Source: Narthecium ossifragum (taxonomy: Eukaryota; Streptophyta; Magnoliopsida; Dioscoreales; Nartheciaceae). From it: a stretch of DNA of 64,000 nt. The notes beneath the pieces were generated by a model, which was not told where the DNA came from, made no database searches, and worked only from the letters and a program-made list of their open reading frames with translations. The DNA lies in NCBI GenBank assembly GCA_963920575.1, contig OY986969.1, positions 5,094,001 to 5,158,000 of the forward strand, read 5' to 3'. Every line of letters begins with the position of its first letter. Position 1 is the stretch's first letter. A program made the position numbers and the translations under genes. This document shows, one piece after another, positions 34,801 through 45,393 of this stretch.

Positions 34801-36532
34801 ACAATGGGAAAACTCTGTAGTCAATGAACCCAGGAATTCCAGTTACCAAAGTATCATGGCCACGTAACTGAGAACAAGTCATGCTGGAAATTGTGGTTAT
34901 GTTGAATTCCATGTCATTGACAAATGAAAGTAAATCTGGGGCATTGGCTGGCCTGACCCTATACACCTCAATGCTTCTTTTTGTAATAACTTGATATAGT
35001 GACCTGTCACCAATGAATGATGAAGTAGCAGATTCAGATGAAGCACTTACTGAACTAAATCAAAAACTACTATTTAATTTGCAGCATGCCCTGAAAGTTA
35101 AAAGGAAGACAGGACACAAGATGGATGGAAAAACCTATCCATTACTCACGCAGACAGCAAACCAATGAACAATATCCAGCTTGCTACAGAAAATGTTCCA
35201 CCCAACTCTGTTTTCCTCTTCACTACAACCCTGTGATCATCCTGCATAAGCAAAGAAGTTAGATGCATTTGTCCATCTTCAAGAACCATATGAGCACTAT
35301 TAGACTATAAGTAACAAACTTACAATTGCCAACAAAAGAATCCAAATGAGAATGACAAAAGACCATCAAAAGGTCAAGATAAAAAACTACTCATGGCTTG
35401 ATTTACCTTGACAGCATGAGGTCACAGCTCATTGAACTGGCCATCGTGGTGTCTATGGTAGAAGCAGCTACACTCAACAGAATGTTATTCATGCTAATTA
35501 ATGGCAAGATTGCAGTCCTCTCTACATTTCATCCTAAGTTCAACTCTATTCAACAATAATCGTATCCAAGAACTTAAGAAGATCCATATCTGCTTATGCA
35601 TATCACACATTTAGAACCCTTGGTATACGTTCAAAGAATTCAAAGCTGATTGACATTTAAGATAACAGCTGACTTAGAATAAATGGTGAAATTGGAAGGC
35701 GCGGTTCAGCTGGGATAAGTTGTTTATCTAGGATTGTCTACTTATCAAGCCAAGCATGGGCCATTGCCGCAGGCCAAGAAACAGGCCTGAATTATATTTT
35801 GAATTCCTTGGGTAATTATATTTTGTGATTCATTGGGTAAATTCAAAAGAGAAGCAAGTAACATGGTACGCAGTGGAATGAGGAAAAGGCAAAGCAATTA
35901 GATGTTCACGGCGTCCTTAGTTATCCTCTCTCCTCTGTCACCCGCTGCACACAAACCCAAGAGATCAGTCCTTTCTGATTATAACTTCTTCCGCGAAGCT
36001 TGCCTTCGCCCACCTAACACCCCTACCTCTAAATGTGTCAAAGGATAACGCACTATATATTTGTGTTGTAATGTCACAAAGACAAAGATTTTCGCCATTT
36101 GTCATTCTGTTAAAATAAGAAAACACTGGATAACAAGAAGAAGAAGCATGGAAAGGCGCTCCTTACCAGCCAATGCTTGGTGTCGAAGTAAAAATCGAGC
36201 CGGCTAATCCACCACCGGAGACGATACCAAACGCTCTTCCCCTCCTTGAGCTTCCCAAACCGCACAGCCACGCAAAACCCCAGCCACAAGACAAGCGCCG
36301 CCAGCGTGGCCTCCAGCAGCACCGCCTGCGACTGCGTGAGCCGCCTAATCGAATCGAGCGGCAGCACGGTGCTCAAGAACGTCGGGTTCCGCTCCACCCC
36401 ACCGCTCATCGCCGCCACCCCGGGCGGCGCATCAAACGCCACACAACTCCCATTAACCAAGTACAAACCCGGATCGCACGCGCAAAGCGTCCCATTGTAC
36501 CTGAACGCGTTCGCCGGACACACCACTCCCAT
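19713..36532 (-). CDS. Large multi-exon gene for a plant membrane protein of unknown function
   Basis: Nine exons were inferred, all complement: 36532-36167, 35241-35150, 35045-about 34277, 34184-34104, 26956-26810, 26119-26030, 25951-25769, 25653-25558 and 19775-19713. They give about 628 residues. An in-frame Met at 36580 would add 16. The N-terminus has a Cys-rich, EGF-like patch ([14 protein letters not shown]) and then a membrane helix ([15 protein letters not shown]). Exon 2 has a second helix ([12 protein letters not shown]). Exon 3 is a large, probably lumenal or extracellular domain with Asn-glycosylation sequons. Exon 5 has further helices ([20 protein letters not shown]). Exons 6-9 are polar and probably cytosolic ([24 protein letters not shown]). 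Exons 4-8 keep phase 0 with good GTAAGT-type donors. The exon 3-4 join is uncertain: the strong donor after 34309 gives the wrong phase, and the in-phase donor after 34277 is weak. Exon 9, with the stop, is the least certain. I do not know a function. Confidence 0.75.
20831..21312. repeat. Tandem duplication, two units of about 240 bp
   Basis: Unit 1 (20831-21069) and unit 2 (21070-21312) both start CAACATTCAAGGTTACTTTA and end TTTATTAAAAACC, with few differences between them. A third copy seems to begin (AACCACCAAGG) and then stops. It lies in the last long intron of the - strand membrane-protein gene. Non-coding. Confidence 0.85.
21396..23426. repeat. Unclassified insertion with CT-rich tandem repeats
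   Basis: Begins with the same TA-run / ACTAGTGAATGCTCGTGCC junction seen at the left edge of the window and ends near a TA run at about 23427. Inside, a block with GATGGCGATGG, GGTTGGAGGCGGCCCAGGAGCT and (CT)n recurs at about 22650, 22825 and 23017. The last two copies are about 194 bp apart and extend to GAGATGTTCGAGCCGGAGAG. The open frames in it are short and low in complexity. It could be a non-autonomous element with a captured GC-rich exon; the class is unknown. Confidence 0.45.
22701..22808. repeat. (CT)n microsatellites within the tandem block
   Basis: Two CT runs (about 22701-22730 and 22780-22808) separated by a short unique piece. A third CT run at about 22984-23002 belongs to the next unit of the tandem repeat. 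Confidence 0.85.
23503..23640 (+). pseudogene. Pararetroviral RNase H remnant
   Basis: A frame of about 45 residues retains the DCSSAK and ASKQIFAR motifs typical of the C-terminal part of caulimovirid RNase H. The usual continuation is missing: the sequence jumps by deletion into the downstream frame. Not functional. Confidence 0.75.
23630..24581 (+). pseudogene. Second viral reading frame, broken
   Basis: An open stretch of about 210 residues to 24262, then a frame change and continuation at 24345-24581. It is rich in aromatic and charged residues and has no domain I can name. Its place between RNase H and the promoter suggests a downstream ORF of unknown function as in some endogenous pararetroviruses. 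At least one frameshift and later stops make it dead. Confidence 0.55.
24920..25060 (+). promoter_or_regulatory. Pararetroviral promoter with TATA box
   Basis: A TATA box (TCCTATATAAGGAGC, core 24994-25000) has an upstream CTGACATGATGTAAAGG that loosely resembles the as-1/TGACG region of caulimovirus full-length-transcript promoters. The transcript would start about 30 bp downstream and run towards the primer-binding site. It is antisense to the host gene in whose intron it lies. The motif match is visible; activity is unknown. Confidence 0.6.
25283..25298 (+). other. tRNA-Met primer-binding site of the pararetrovirus
   Basis: TGGTATCAGAGCCAGG is complementary to the 3' end of initiator tRNA-Met, the primer of reverse transcription in Caulimoviridae, and conventionally marks genome position 1. 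Copia elements use a very similar site. The upstream viral promoter and RNase H, and the lack of an LTR, favour a pararetrovirus. Confidence 0.8.
25300..25545 (+). pseudogene. Start of a viral polyprotein, disrupted
   Basis: Downstream of the primer-binding site a short coding-like stretch continues, interrupted by stops, to the right edge of the viral segment. By position it would be the N-terminal (movement-protein) part of the polyprotein. Too little remains to confirm the domain. Confidence 0.4.
26230..26660 (+). mobile_element. Degraded Copia-type LTR fragment
   Basis: Contains TTGGACCCGTGGTTTTTTCC and GGTTTTCCACTTTAAAA, a pair also present in the solo LTR at 29077-30206 and typical of a large group of plant Copia LTRs. 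No matching target duplication or second LTR was found. It lies in the intron between exons 5 and 6 of the - strand membrane-protein gene. Confidence 0.45.
27302..27596 (+). repeat. 5' LTR of the Copia element
   Basis: A 295-bp direct repeat of the 3' LTR; its first dinucleotide is TT instead of TG and it ends in CA. It has a TATA-like TATATAAGGGG near 27536-27546 and ends CTCTCTAAGCCTATCA. Scattered substitutions against the 3' LTR show an insertion of some age. Confidence 0.93.
27786..28742 (+). pseudogene. Copia gag with zinc knuckles
   Basis: Open frame of 318 residues with the UBN2-type gag region in the first half, then two knuckles near residues 220-240. The second, [14 protein letters not shown], is a complete CCHC. 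The first ([14 protein letters not shown]) has Tyr in place of the first Cys. The true N-terminus lies upstream in other frames, so the start at 27786 is only the first ATG of the surviving frame. It would form the virus-like particle shell; this copy is part of a dead element. Confidence 0.85.
28700..28990 (+). pseudogene. Copia protease remnant
   Basis: Continues from gag in a shifted frame. The aspartic protease motif reads [10 protein letters not shown] where DSGA or DTGA would be expected, so the catalytic Gly is lost. The frame shifts again near 28880, and the pre-integrase region is then interrupted by the solo LTR at 29077. Confidence 0.7.
29077..30206 (+). mobile_element. Solo LTR (Copia type) nested in the Copia element
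   Basis: Begins TGTTAGGTTT and ends GGTACTTTCA. ACTCT occurs directly before (29072-29076) and after (30207-30211). Joining the flanks restores continuity of the host element's pre-integrase region, which confirms the borders. It carries TTGGACCCGTGGTTTTTTCC and a CCACGTTAAAA motif near the middle, as in other Copia LTRs. Length 1130 bp, no internal coding region: a solo LTR left by unequal recombination. Orientation follows the CCCGTGG motif. Confidence 0.88.
30212..31100 (+). pseudogene. Copia pre-integrase and integrase, frameshifted
   Basis: Starts with the pre-integrase zinc-finger region (HKRLGHPN ... CNSCKLG). The integrase core follows, with [14 protein letters not shown] and LRSDNGSEY, and the third region [13 protein letters not shown]. 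The D,D,E residues appear to be present, but stops near 30413 and frame changes around 30780 and 31000 break it. Confidence 0.85.
31140..32917 (+). pseudogene. Copia reverse transcriptase and RNase H
   Basis: The longest piece, 31697-32917, has [22 protein letters not shown], the polymerase active site YVDDIIV, the RNase H region [17 protein letters not shown], and the terminal [22 protein letters not shown]. Upstream, an in-frame TAG (31517-31519) and a TGA (about 31658) interrupt the first part of the domain. The protein ends shortly before the polypurine tract. Domain order, with RT after integrase, is diagnostic of Copia. Confidence 0.92.
32925..33221 (+). repeat. 3' LTR of the Copia element
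   Basis: 297 bp, TGTCAAAGG at the start and CCTATCA at the end, preceded by a purine tract. Its partner is 27302-27596. The flanking AGTAT matches the 5' side. Confidence 0.95.
33227..34103. other. Intron sequence right of the Copia element
   Basis: Part of the intron between exons 4 and 5 of the - strand membrane-protein gene. A short - strand frame at 34095-33841 shows no coding motif. Nothing else recognised. Confidence 0.5.
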
Positions 36533-36599
36533 CTCCCTCCACCTCAGCTCCCGCTCTCTCCTCCTCCACCCTTTGAACACGGATCAAAAGGTACTCTCG

Positions 36600-37183
36600 A
36601 GAGGATTCTAGGGATTTGGGGATGGAATGAGCTGGATCTGTGGGGCTTCTCTGGTGTTGTTCTTCTTGGCTTGTTTGCTAGTTATGCTTCGCTTTTGGAG
36701 GACGATATGGTGACGTTGGAGTCATTCAATTCCTCTCCTTTTTTTGACCGTTGAGGGTGATAAATAGCGGCGTCGTAGGAATGGATGCGATTCGATGCGG
36801 AGTCTTTTTCTTTGCTTTCTTGGGTGATGTTTTTGCTTTGGTTTCCAGACTCTTCTTCATCGATGAAAGAAGTACCCATGCCTATCTTCTTGCTAGCTAT
36901 ATTGTGGAAAACCCTTTTGTGTTATTGGTATTTGCACTTGGGTCTTCTTTTATTGATTTTCTTTGCAGAAAACCCCCTACGGTGAAATTCCTTTGACAAA
37001 TTAACTTGATTATGTTCAGTTATGTCAGTGGAGAAACGGTGAGCAAATTACTCTTGATTGGTGGATTGATTTAGATTTTTCGAATTTGTATTCAGATAGG
37101 AGAGTGAGATTGCAACATGGAAATTTATGTCTTTTGATTTTTAATAATTATTTATTTTAAAAAGAACTATTAGTATATATGTT
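36600..37183. other. Upstream region of the large membrane-protein gene
   Basis: Lies 5' of the - strand gene and should hold its promoter and 5' leader. No clear TATA box could be assigned and no other gene was recognised. Confidence 0.4.
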
Positions 37184-37376
37184 TGCATATTTGTATTTAT
37201 CTAATTTAGGCCTTGATTGATGAACCTAGATTAGGATGGTTTGGGGGTCCTACCTATTGTATTCTTATTATCATTTTGTTATTGCGTCCTTGTCTCGTAA
37301 AAGGGATGGCCCCTTATACAGTTACATCTGCATATAATATATTACAAAATTCTACAACCTTCTCTGCCCTTTAGTT
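37184..37376 (+). repeat. 5' LTR of the second Copia
   Basis: About 193 bp, matching 45394-45587 with moderate divergence. It contains TAAAAGGGATGGCCCCTT with a TATA-like CGTAAAAGG. Exact ends are uncertain because terminal TG/CA are not clear. Confidence 0.75.
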
Positions 37377-38504
37377 GAGAGCGGGTTTGATCCACCATGC
37401 CTGACAAGCTCGAATCCGGACCGTTCGTGCTTGATTCGGTTCACATCTGATCGTGGATTCTTTGGTGATCAACGGATCAAGTTATTCATCGTGCTCCGAT
37501 GAGATCCGACATGAGCTCCCGGAGCAGATCATGATCCGCTCATCTTTGTGGCTCACGCCTCCTCTCGTTTTGGGTCGCGTCGTGATCTCCACCATCCCTC
37601 TGTCCTCCACAACGGCGTTCTCTTCTCGAGCATGCAGCCCCGAGTTCCCAGTCGCATGCTCTGTTTTCCCTTCCACTCGTGATCCTGGCATTTCCCCAAT
37701 GACATCCTTCTATCACTTTGAGGACCCATATACAAACTGAGGACTTTTATGCTAATACCACTCTTCGTAGGGGTTTTTTAGTAAAATCCTCCTTAATAAA
37801 CCCTAAACCTAATACCTGTAATAAGTTATCTTAACCCCAAACCCCTTTGGGTTTCTTTTCTCCAGCCGCCGTTCGCGAGAGAGAGACGACGCCCGATGCC
37901 TGTGGTCGACACCGCTGAGATCGTCGCCGCCGGCGGGGAGAATCTTCACCGGCTGGAGGTTAGAAACCTCTATTCCTTTCTCCCTCACGACGTTCTTCCC
38001 CGACGGGTTTCTCTTGATTGTTTGGTTGGGTATTCTTTTGATTTCTGGTTGGTTGGAGCTTGAGTTGATCGGCTGGAGTTTCTCTTGAGTTTCTAGTTCC
38101 TGGTTGTTTGGTTTGGATTTATGCAAGATCGGTATGGATCTTTGGATGACGGGTTTCCCTTGATCAAATGGAGTCCTTGAGATTCTGTTTCCTATCGTTA
38201 TGTTTGGATTGGATTCTTCTTTATTGATCAAATTCCCATGATTGTGGTTTGTTTTCTTCCTTGTTTTTATTTGGTTCAGTGGGTGCTTTGTCTTCTTCCC
38301 TCACCGGAGCCTTTATCTCATTGATTTGATTTTTTTTGTTCTTGTTCATTGATCGATCGGGTTGTTGTGATTGTGAGTTTGTTTTTGAGACCAACTGTTG
38401 GGTATGATCTCTGTTTCATCACCTCTGTTTTGGATTTAAATCCGAGGATGTATGGTCGATAGCATTGGGTGCTTGCTATTTCATTTTCTTCTGGATAGTA
38501 GTTG

Positions 38505-40851
38505 TGTCGCGCCCTGACCCGAGAAAGCCCAACCGGGCCGGGCGACTCGAACCGGAACCTAACGAAACGCGAAAAATTTGACGAGAGTTCCCTCTAACCT
38601 ATTGGTCTCCTTAGCAATTCACCAAAACAACACCCTCAATTAAAAGACAATAATTTAACAAGCCTCGAACCCACGATTTACAAATCCAAAAAGAGTTTAA
38701 TATACATATCCTCGAAGAGGGGAAGATTCGAATACAACATATAACTCCCGTAGGAGACTAACTAACAAAGGGTTTAAAGCAAGTAAATGATCACCACCTC
38801 TCAGACTCCGCCTGGCGCCGCCACACCTCCAACCAACTGTCCGGTAGGGGCCACCGAAGATGAGCTAACGTCTGCACCTGCAAAACGCAGTCCGGGTAGG
38901 AGTGAGCAACTAAGCTCAGCAGGGAAACTACACTACGACACACAGAAGGAAGAGGGGAACGCAATAATGTCACCCTCAAGTAAGACCTGGGTGTATATAG
39001 AGGCCCCATAACCCCACCGCGTGTCTCTGAGCCCCACGATCATGGTCTTTCAGAAGAACTGGTCACATGTCATGTCACACTCATTAAACAGGAACTAACA
39101 CTGCTGGGCCACAAGCAGGGAATGACACTGCAGGGGGGAAATGGCACCACTGAGTAGGCAACCCCTCTACTCAAGGGTCAACACAGTGGGACACCGGCTA
39201 CACCTCAGCATCCGACTCAAGGCCGACGCGACCTCTACAATCATCAAGCAACATGTGTACCAGTCATCTAGGCCTATCATCGAATTTGACTGTACACCAC
39301 AATTCAAACCAGGTCCAAACTACCCAACCCTGATCCTAGGGCTAAATCCGAGCTTCCAGCCTCGGGACGGTGACCCATAGATCGCCCACACCCTAACCAT
39401 GCAACTAATGCAACAACAGAGATGCGTGCGATGAACATACGCATAGAGAATAGTTAAAGCATGCAGCAGTATGTGATGATAGCATTACACGGTCTGGGCA
39501 CGGCACACTGCCGGTCGGGGGTGGTGAACAGATATTTAAGGTCTCGAACTACTGTAGTGGTACACCACCAACTGTCAGCCAGTTCACCAGCAACCTGCAT
39601 CGGGAAGCAGCCTCGCAAACAACAGAGACAAACCACGCAGGTAAAAGCCCTCGATGCATGCCGGCATGCAAGGCTAAGGAAAGCTGTAGGGCCATTCACC
39701 CGCTTATTCTAAACACCCCAGGAGTCATCACTCTTCTGGTTTACCACTGGCCCTAATATGGAGCTAGCATGCTTAAGAGTATGTACAAGATATAAAGCTA
39801 TAAGGAAAACTGTACATACAAAGCCCTGCGGACAAAACCAAAAAAATCCCTCTCTGTCCTCAAGACTCGATCCTTTCCCTAAGAAGGGATCGATCTTTCA
39901 AGTTACAGAGAGCTTTTCTTTCCTGTCAAGCCAAAGAAGATCGATCCTTCCTCCCAGGAAGATTGATCATCCTCGCGACAGAGGGCACCCTCTTGCCGCA
40001 CCAAGGAAGATCGATCCTTCCTCCCAGGAAGATCGATCCTCCTCACGACAAGGGGGATCCCATGCTACCCAAGGCACACGGTTGATCATCTCCAACCAGA
40101 TGATCGATCCTTCATCGGGTTCAGCATGACCAACAAGAAGGATTGATCTTTCTCCAGGAAAGATCGATTTTGTTGGGTTCTCCGACTAACCTCCGACGAT
40201 AAATACATTCGGAAAACTCCACCAAATCTCACAAAACCCCGAGATATGGTAGTACGAAGGACCATGAGTCCAAAACCGGTGGAAATACTACAAACTAACA
40301 AGTATGCAATGAGATCTAAGCAAAAGAAAGCACAATCAACTCAAAACTCACAAAACCGAAAAACAAACATAGGTAGGATCCCTACCTAGGCAAGAGCTGC
40401 TTCAATCCCAGCTGCTAGACCTTGGATCATCCCAAATCTCTCCAACATCCGGCGGCTCTGAGCTCAAGAACGCGAATTTCAAAAGGGATTCAAGGAAGAG
40501 GGTTACGTCCGTTTTATAGACAAACGAACCGACCTATGAAAGATCGATCCTTCCTTGAGGGAAGATCGATCCTTCATGACGATCACACCTTGACTTTCTG
40601 GCATCAAAAGATCGATCTTCTAGTAAGGAAGGATCGATCCTTTAGGTGCAGAAAGCTAGACTTGGGCTAAAACTTAAGCCCAAGCCCAGATCTTTCGATC
40701 CCGGGTCCACCTAACCTTTCTAATCAAACACTAACACAAACATGGTCAGTGTGTGCACACGCGAGTGCGGAACAAACCGACAATGCATAATTTACCAAAT
40801 TGCCCTTGCGGTCTACAACGAGCCACAGGGGTAGAGGGATAGGTCCTCACA
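38505..40851 (-). mobile_element. Related solo LTR in reverse orientation
   Basis: On the - strand it starts TGTGAGGACCTATCCC (at 40851) and ends CAGGGCGCGACA (at 38505), the same terminal pattern as 37717-42836 and 59956-62548. Length 2347 bp. A TATA-like CTATATACACCC lies near 39003-38985 on the - strand. The 5-bp flanks (AGTTG and AGCAG) agree at only three positions, so the target duplication has decayed or the borders are off slightly. The part at 39890-40640 is an array of GATCGATC motifs (separate entry). Confidence 0.75.
39860..40700. repeat. Array of GATCGATC palindromic motifs
   Basis: At least a dozen copies of AAGATCGATCCTTC or its inverse with one or two changes, often in pairs such as GGAAGATCGATCCTCC with a short spacer, so that neighbours can base-pair. 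It lies in the upstream (U3-like) part of the reversed LTR. Confidence 0.8.
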
Positions 40852-42841
40852 AGCAGTCTCCTGAGCATGCATGTAAGGTGTTTGAGGAATTGTTTCTATG
40901 CCGCAGTAGCTTGGGTGGGGGTGGATCTCTCTGTTCATTTTTCTCGGACCATGTATGGATTGCTACTGGGTATTGATTATGGAAACATATGACAAGAACA
41001 AGGGATTCGGTTGCTAGTCCTTCCTTAATTCTAGCTCTATTTCTTAATCTTTGCAAGTTCTGAATTGCATACTTCCGTGAGCAAGCTTTATGTTAGCACG
41101 AGTTGTTGTGGGGGCTTTTGTTCTTTTTGCATGAATGGCTATGCGGGGTACCTTGGCTATAGAATTATAATTCTCTTTGGGTTTGGATAGTGTTCAGCAT
41201 ATCCTAGCCTTGCTGCAATTGTGCATACCTGTTGATTTCGATTTAGTAGGAATAATCAACTCCAAACTCCCTTTCTTCGCTTCTCTTCTTTCCTGTTGGC
41301 AGCTCCTATGGGTTTTGCTACAGTAGGGTTAACTTCACTTGGGGTTACTAGCTAGTATTTTCCTCTTAATAAGTAGGATGTATTCTTGCATGGCAACAGA
41401 GGAAGCTGAGGCATAGTGCTTGGATCTGGTGGCCTGGGGAGTTGTTCTTATTCTTCTGTTGAGGTAGGTGGACTATCCAGATGCATACATGAAACTAATT
41501 ATTATAACTAACATATATCATGGATGATGCATGGATAAATATATCTCATGTGATACTCATGGTAATAATTCTATGCTGGTTACATTATGGTTATCTTAGT
41601 ATACGTGCTCTACTATTTTGCTTGAATTGTAGAATTTCTTATTAATGTGTAGGTGACTGCACAGGTCGTTTAATTAGAAGTTGATTCCTGTTTGATCACT
41701 TCTCATGGAAGGTTATGGTTGTCTGTGATGTGTGATGTGTCAACTATGACTAATTGTTGTTGTGCAATTAATGTGATTTGGAATTGCTTATTCGTATGTA
41801 TGTGAACTACCTTAATGCTTGGATGATATGTGATTAGATACAATCATGTGATGCTTATGAGTTGTACTTAATTGCTGGTACAATATGGTGGTGTTGGACA
41901 TGTGTACTACGTTCTGGTGATGTTCAAATTAAATCTTGTACAAGAACGCATTGCATGAATAGGTCGGGGGCAGGTCTAGGAACTTGCGATCGAGGCTACG
42001 GGTGGACTTGGTCCCCGTGATCGATCGGGGGTTTAGGAGAATGATTATGAAATCTAAATTGGATGAGAGAAGTAAATTATTATCGTTCGAAGATTGATTG
42101 ATCCTCTGAAACCTTAGTCTTAGTGGCTATTGGGAGGTAGCCTAATGTCTGCTAGTCGACGCCAGCCTAGTTGTGCCCACAGTTGGCAGGGTAATGTCCC
42201 GGACTGTGGTGGAGAGCGAGTTGTGCCCACTGTTGGCAGGGTAGTCGCCCGGACCGTGAGGGGAGCGATGGGTCGATTGCGAGCTTGGGCTTAGGTTGTG
42301 ACTTCCCTTGAGCTAAGACTTCGGCGCCAGATTACATTGCTTATTTAGGTTGGTTATTAGTTAGTTTCTTGTGTGTCATAGTTAGTCTCCTACTGGGCTT
42401 TTTGCTCACCCCTATTTTTGTAGGTTCATCAGGTGATGACGTCCGAGCTTGAGATCGTTGGAGGATTCGACATTAAATCCATTTATTTTATTTCATTACA
42501 TTCATTTGAGAGTTGTAGTGATATTGGGATTATGAGATTTGAGTAATAATTTGATTCATGTATTCAGAATCAGGATATTGTAATTAATCTTTTGGATTAA
42601 GTATTGGATTACTTGAATTTATGTTATTGATCCTGGAAGTCTGGAATAAATTTTTGGGTTGTTCATGAATAATTTAGTGCCTCGAAACTTGATTATATGT
42701 CAAGTTGAATATAGTGAAGTTATGATGCTTTAGATTGTGATGTTGAGAGCATGTTGATTATGTTGTATTAGTGTAGAACAGGTTTTCCCTCGTGTCTCGT
42801 GGTCGGGGTGGGTATATCCCGGGGCGGGGCGTGACAATCAC

Positions 42842-44651
42842 GGTCTGTCTCCGCCGATTTTGCTCCGGTCGGTCCATGGCCAGGCCACGCTCGCGACCAG
42901 TCGTCTTTGTCCCCGGTGTCCTCTACGACAACATTCACAGCCTTGGTGCGCTTCATTCTTTCCGACGCACTTCTCCAGTCCTCTTTCTGATATCTTGGTT
43001 GATGTGTCATCCTAATTCTTGATGTGCCTTGTGTCTTGGTTGTTGTCCCTAAGATAGCACCTCGACTTCGGCGAGGTTCCCTTCACTGTGTGCATATGAT
43101 GCTGGCAAATGGTATTCCTCCCGTGGTGGCTACTGCACCTTCTAGACCACGCTATTGTCATGGTTATTATCATTACTGTAAGCAAGAGGGTCACCACATC
43201 TCTAACTTCTACAAGAGACAAGTTAAAGCTGTTAGAGATGCTCAGAAGGCGAAGACGCATGTGAATTTCGCCAAGACTGTTGCTATGGCTTCTGCCGGCA
43301 CACCAGCTCCTGACTTTTCTTCTGCATTTGCGTCATCCCTTACTGCAGCTGACTTGGAGGAAATCATTCATAAGGTTCTTTCCCGTCTCTCTACTGCACT
43401 CTCCGTCCCCTCAAGTATGGCCTCTTCCTGGTTCATCGATTCCACTTATTAAATCCTAGTCCTGTCATATACATTGCTCATGGTTCATGGTTATGACATA
43501 TATGTATGGTAGTCATATAGGCCATGTCTCTACCTCTATTCTTTTGTGCCTAACACATAACACATATTTAGTCCTTAATTTGTCACTTAATCTTCTTTCA
43601 ATTGGACAACTTGTTGAACATGGTTTTACAATAACATTTTCAAATAAAAAATGTGAAGTGCAGGATCAGAAGACGGCCAGGTAGTTGGGAGTTTGGGACA
43701 GGTCATAAAATTGGTCGCCTCTTTGAGCTTTCTTCCTTGCATGCCCCTGGTTCTGGTCCAACTATTATTGCTGCTATTTGTTCAAGTACTTGGCATTCTC
43801 GCCTTGGCCATACATCTTTATCTCGTGTCCAATCTTTAACTACCAATGGTCACTTAGGAAAAGTTCAATTTGAAACTTTTGAGTGTGTTTCTTATCAATT
43901 AGGTAAACAAAAGGCTTTTTCTTTTCCTAACAGTACCTATTTGACATATGCATCTTTTAATCTTGTTCATTCTGATATTTGGGGGCATGCTCTCATTCCC
44001 ACTAAGGGGGGATCTCGCTATTTTGTTACTTTTATCTATGATTACTCTCGATACACATGACTCTATTTCTTACGTGATCGATCTGAGTTAATTAATGTAT
44101 TTCATGAATTTCAATAAATAATTAAAACTCAGTTTGATTGATCTATCAAAATCTTTCACTCTGATAATGCCATGGAGTATACGGGTGCCTCATTTGTAGA
44201 AGCACTTAAACAGGAAGGCACTCTATCTCATCGACCATGTCCTTATACTTCCCAACATAATGGATGTGTAGAACGCAAATATCTTCATATTCTGAACACC
44301 GTTCATTCTCTCCTCTTGTCAACCTCTCTTCCTGAATCCTTTTGGAGAGAAGCCACTCTTACAGCCGTCTATACCATCAATCGAGTCCCACCACCCAATA
44401 TTTTAAATCGATCTCCCTACGAGCTTCTTTATGGAAATGTATCAAATTATTCTCTCTTAAAAGTTTTTGGTTGTGCTTGTTTCGTTTTACTCCCACCTCA
44501 TGAGCGCACCAAACATGAACCGCGATCCCGTCTCTACTGCTTTCTTGGTTATGCCATTGAGCACAAAGGCTACCAGTGCTATGATCTTATCTCTAAGTGT
44601 CTTCGAATTTCTAGATATGTTCATTTTTTGGGAACACAAGCCGTTCACTAG
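42842..44651 (+). pseudogene. Copia gag, protease and integrase remnants (second element)
   Basis: A zinc-knuckle remnant (HYCKQEGHHISNFYK, outer Cys lost) and the protease start (WFIDSTY then a stop) are followed by the pre-integrase (WHSRLGHTS) and integrase (YFVTFIYDYSRYT, HSDNAMEY, QHNGCVERKYLH). Frames change near 43680 and 44060, and one stop replaces the Trp after YSRYT. Dead copy. Confidence 0.8.
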
Positions 44652-44849
44652 TCTATCCCACTTATTGTCCAATCCTCCCACTCACTCACCCATTTTCATT
44701 GATCCTATCATAGATATGTGTCCATAGCATCCTAGTGGCGCAGGTGATGAAAGTTCAATGGGTGATCAACCACTGGTTGCTCCTAACGACTTTGGACTAT
44801 CACATGATCTACCAATCACATCGAGCTCTCCCGAGTCTTCTTCTACTTT

Positions 44850-45390
44850 AGATATCCATAGTTCTAGCCGGGTACGAGCTCCTCCTTCCTATCTTAAAGA
44901 CTACCATTCATTTCTTTGCCCACTCTCCTTTAGTTCTTCAAGTATATTCATATGCTGATTGGGCAGGGGATCCCCCTGATCGTCGCTTTACTACTGAGGA
45001 CTGCTTCATGATTGGCACATCTCTTATCTCATGGAGAAGTAAGAAGCAGACAATAGCCACTCACTCTAGTACCAAAGCGGAGTATCGTGCACTGGCAAAT
45101 ACTACCTCTGATCATATATTTATGGCTTTGATGGTTACTACAGGATATGTGTGTTTCCTTACCGAGCAACTCTTCTATTCATTGTGACAACACTAGCGTC
45201 ATTCAAATTGCTCACAATATAGTTTTTCATGAGTGCACGAAAACACATTGAGATCGACAGTCATTTCATTCTTTATCATACTGGACAGGGTACTCTTGAA
45301 TTGCATCATGTTGCTTCTGTTGATCAGTTAGTTGACATCTTCATGAAAGCTCATCATCTGGTCGCCATAGTGATTTAGTTTACAAACTCA
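44850..45390 (+). pseudogene. Copia RNase H end after an internal deletion
   Basis: From the linker (SYLKDYH) the sequence jumps to the RNase H region (YADWAGDPPDRRFTT, then SSTKAEYRA and the later CDNTS...HECTKTH). The whole reverse transcriptase core, including YVDD, is missing. Further frameshifts near 45130 and 45240. Confidence 0.8.
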
Positions 45391-45393
45391 AGT

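Larger units (their letters stand above)
37717..42836 (+). mobile_element. Solo LTR (probably Ty3/Gypsy), carrying a nested LTR
   Basis: Starts TTTGAGGACCC (expected TGTGAGGACC) and ends GGGGCGTGACA. ATCAC lies directly on both sides (37712-37716 and 42837-42841), which fixes the borders. Start and end match those of the LTR at 59956-62548. Without the nested 38505-40851 piece it would be about 2.77 kb. A tandem pair of about 50-bp units (TTGTGCCCAC ... TTGGCAGGGT) lies at 42171-42270. No coding region was recognised. Long LTRs of this sort occur in chromovirus (Tekay/Del) elements; that assignment is inferred. Confidence 0.8.

Noticed and set aside
38787..40670. Several small + strand proteins
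   Set aside because: They lie in a reverse-oriented solo LTR and show no domain.
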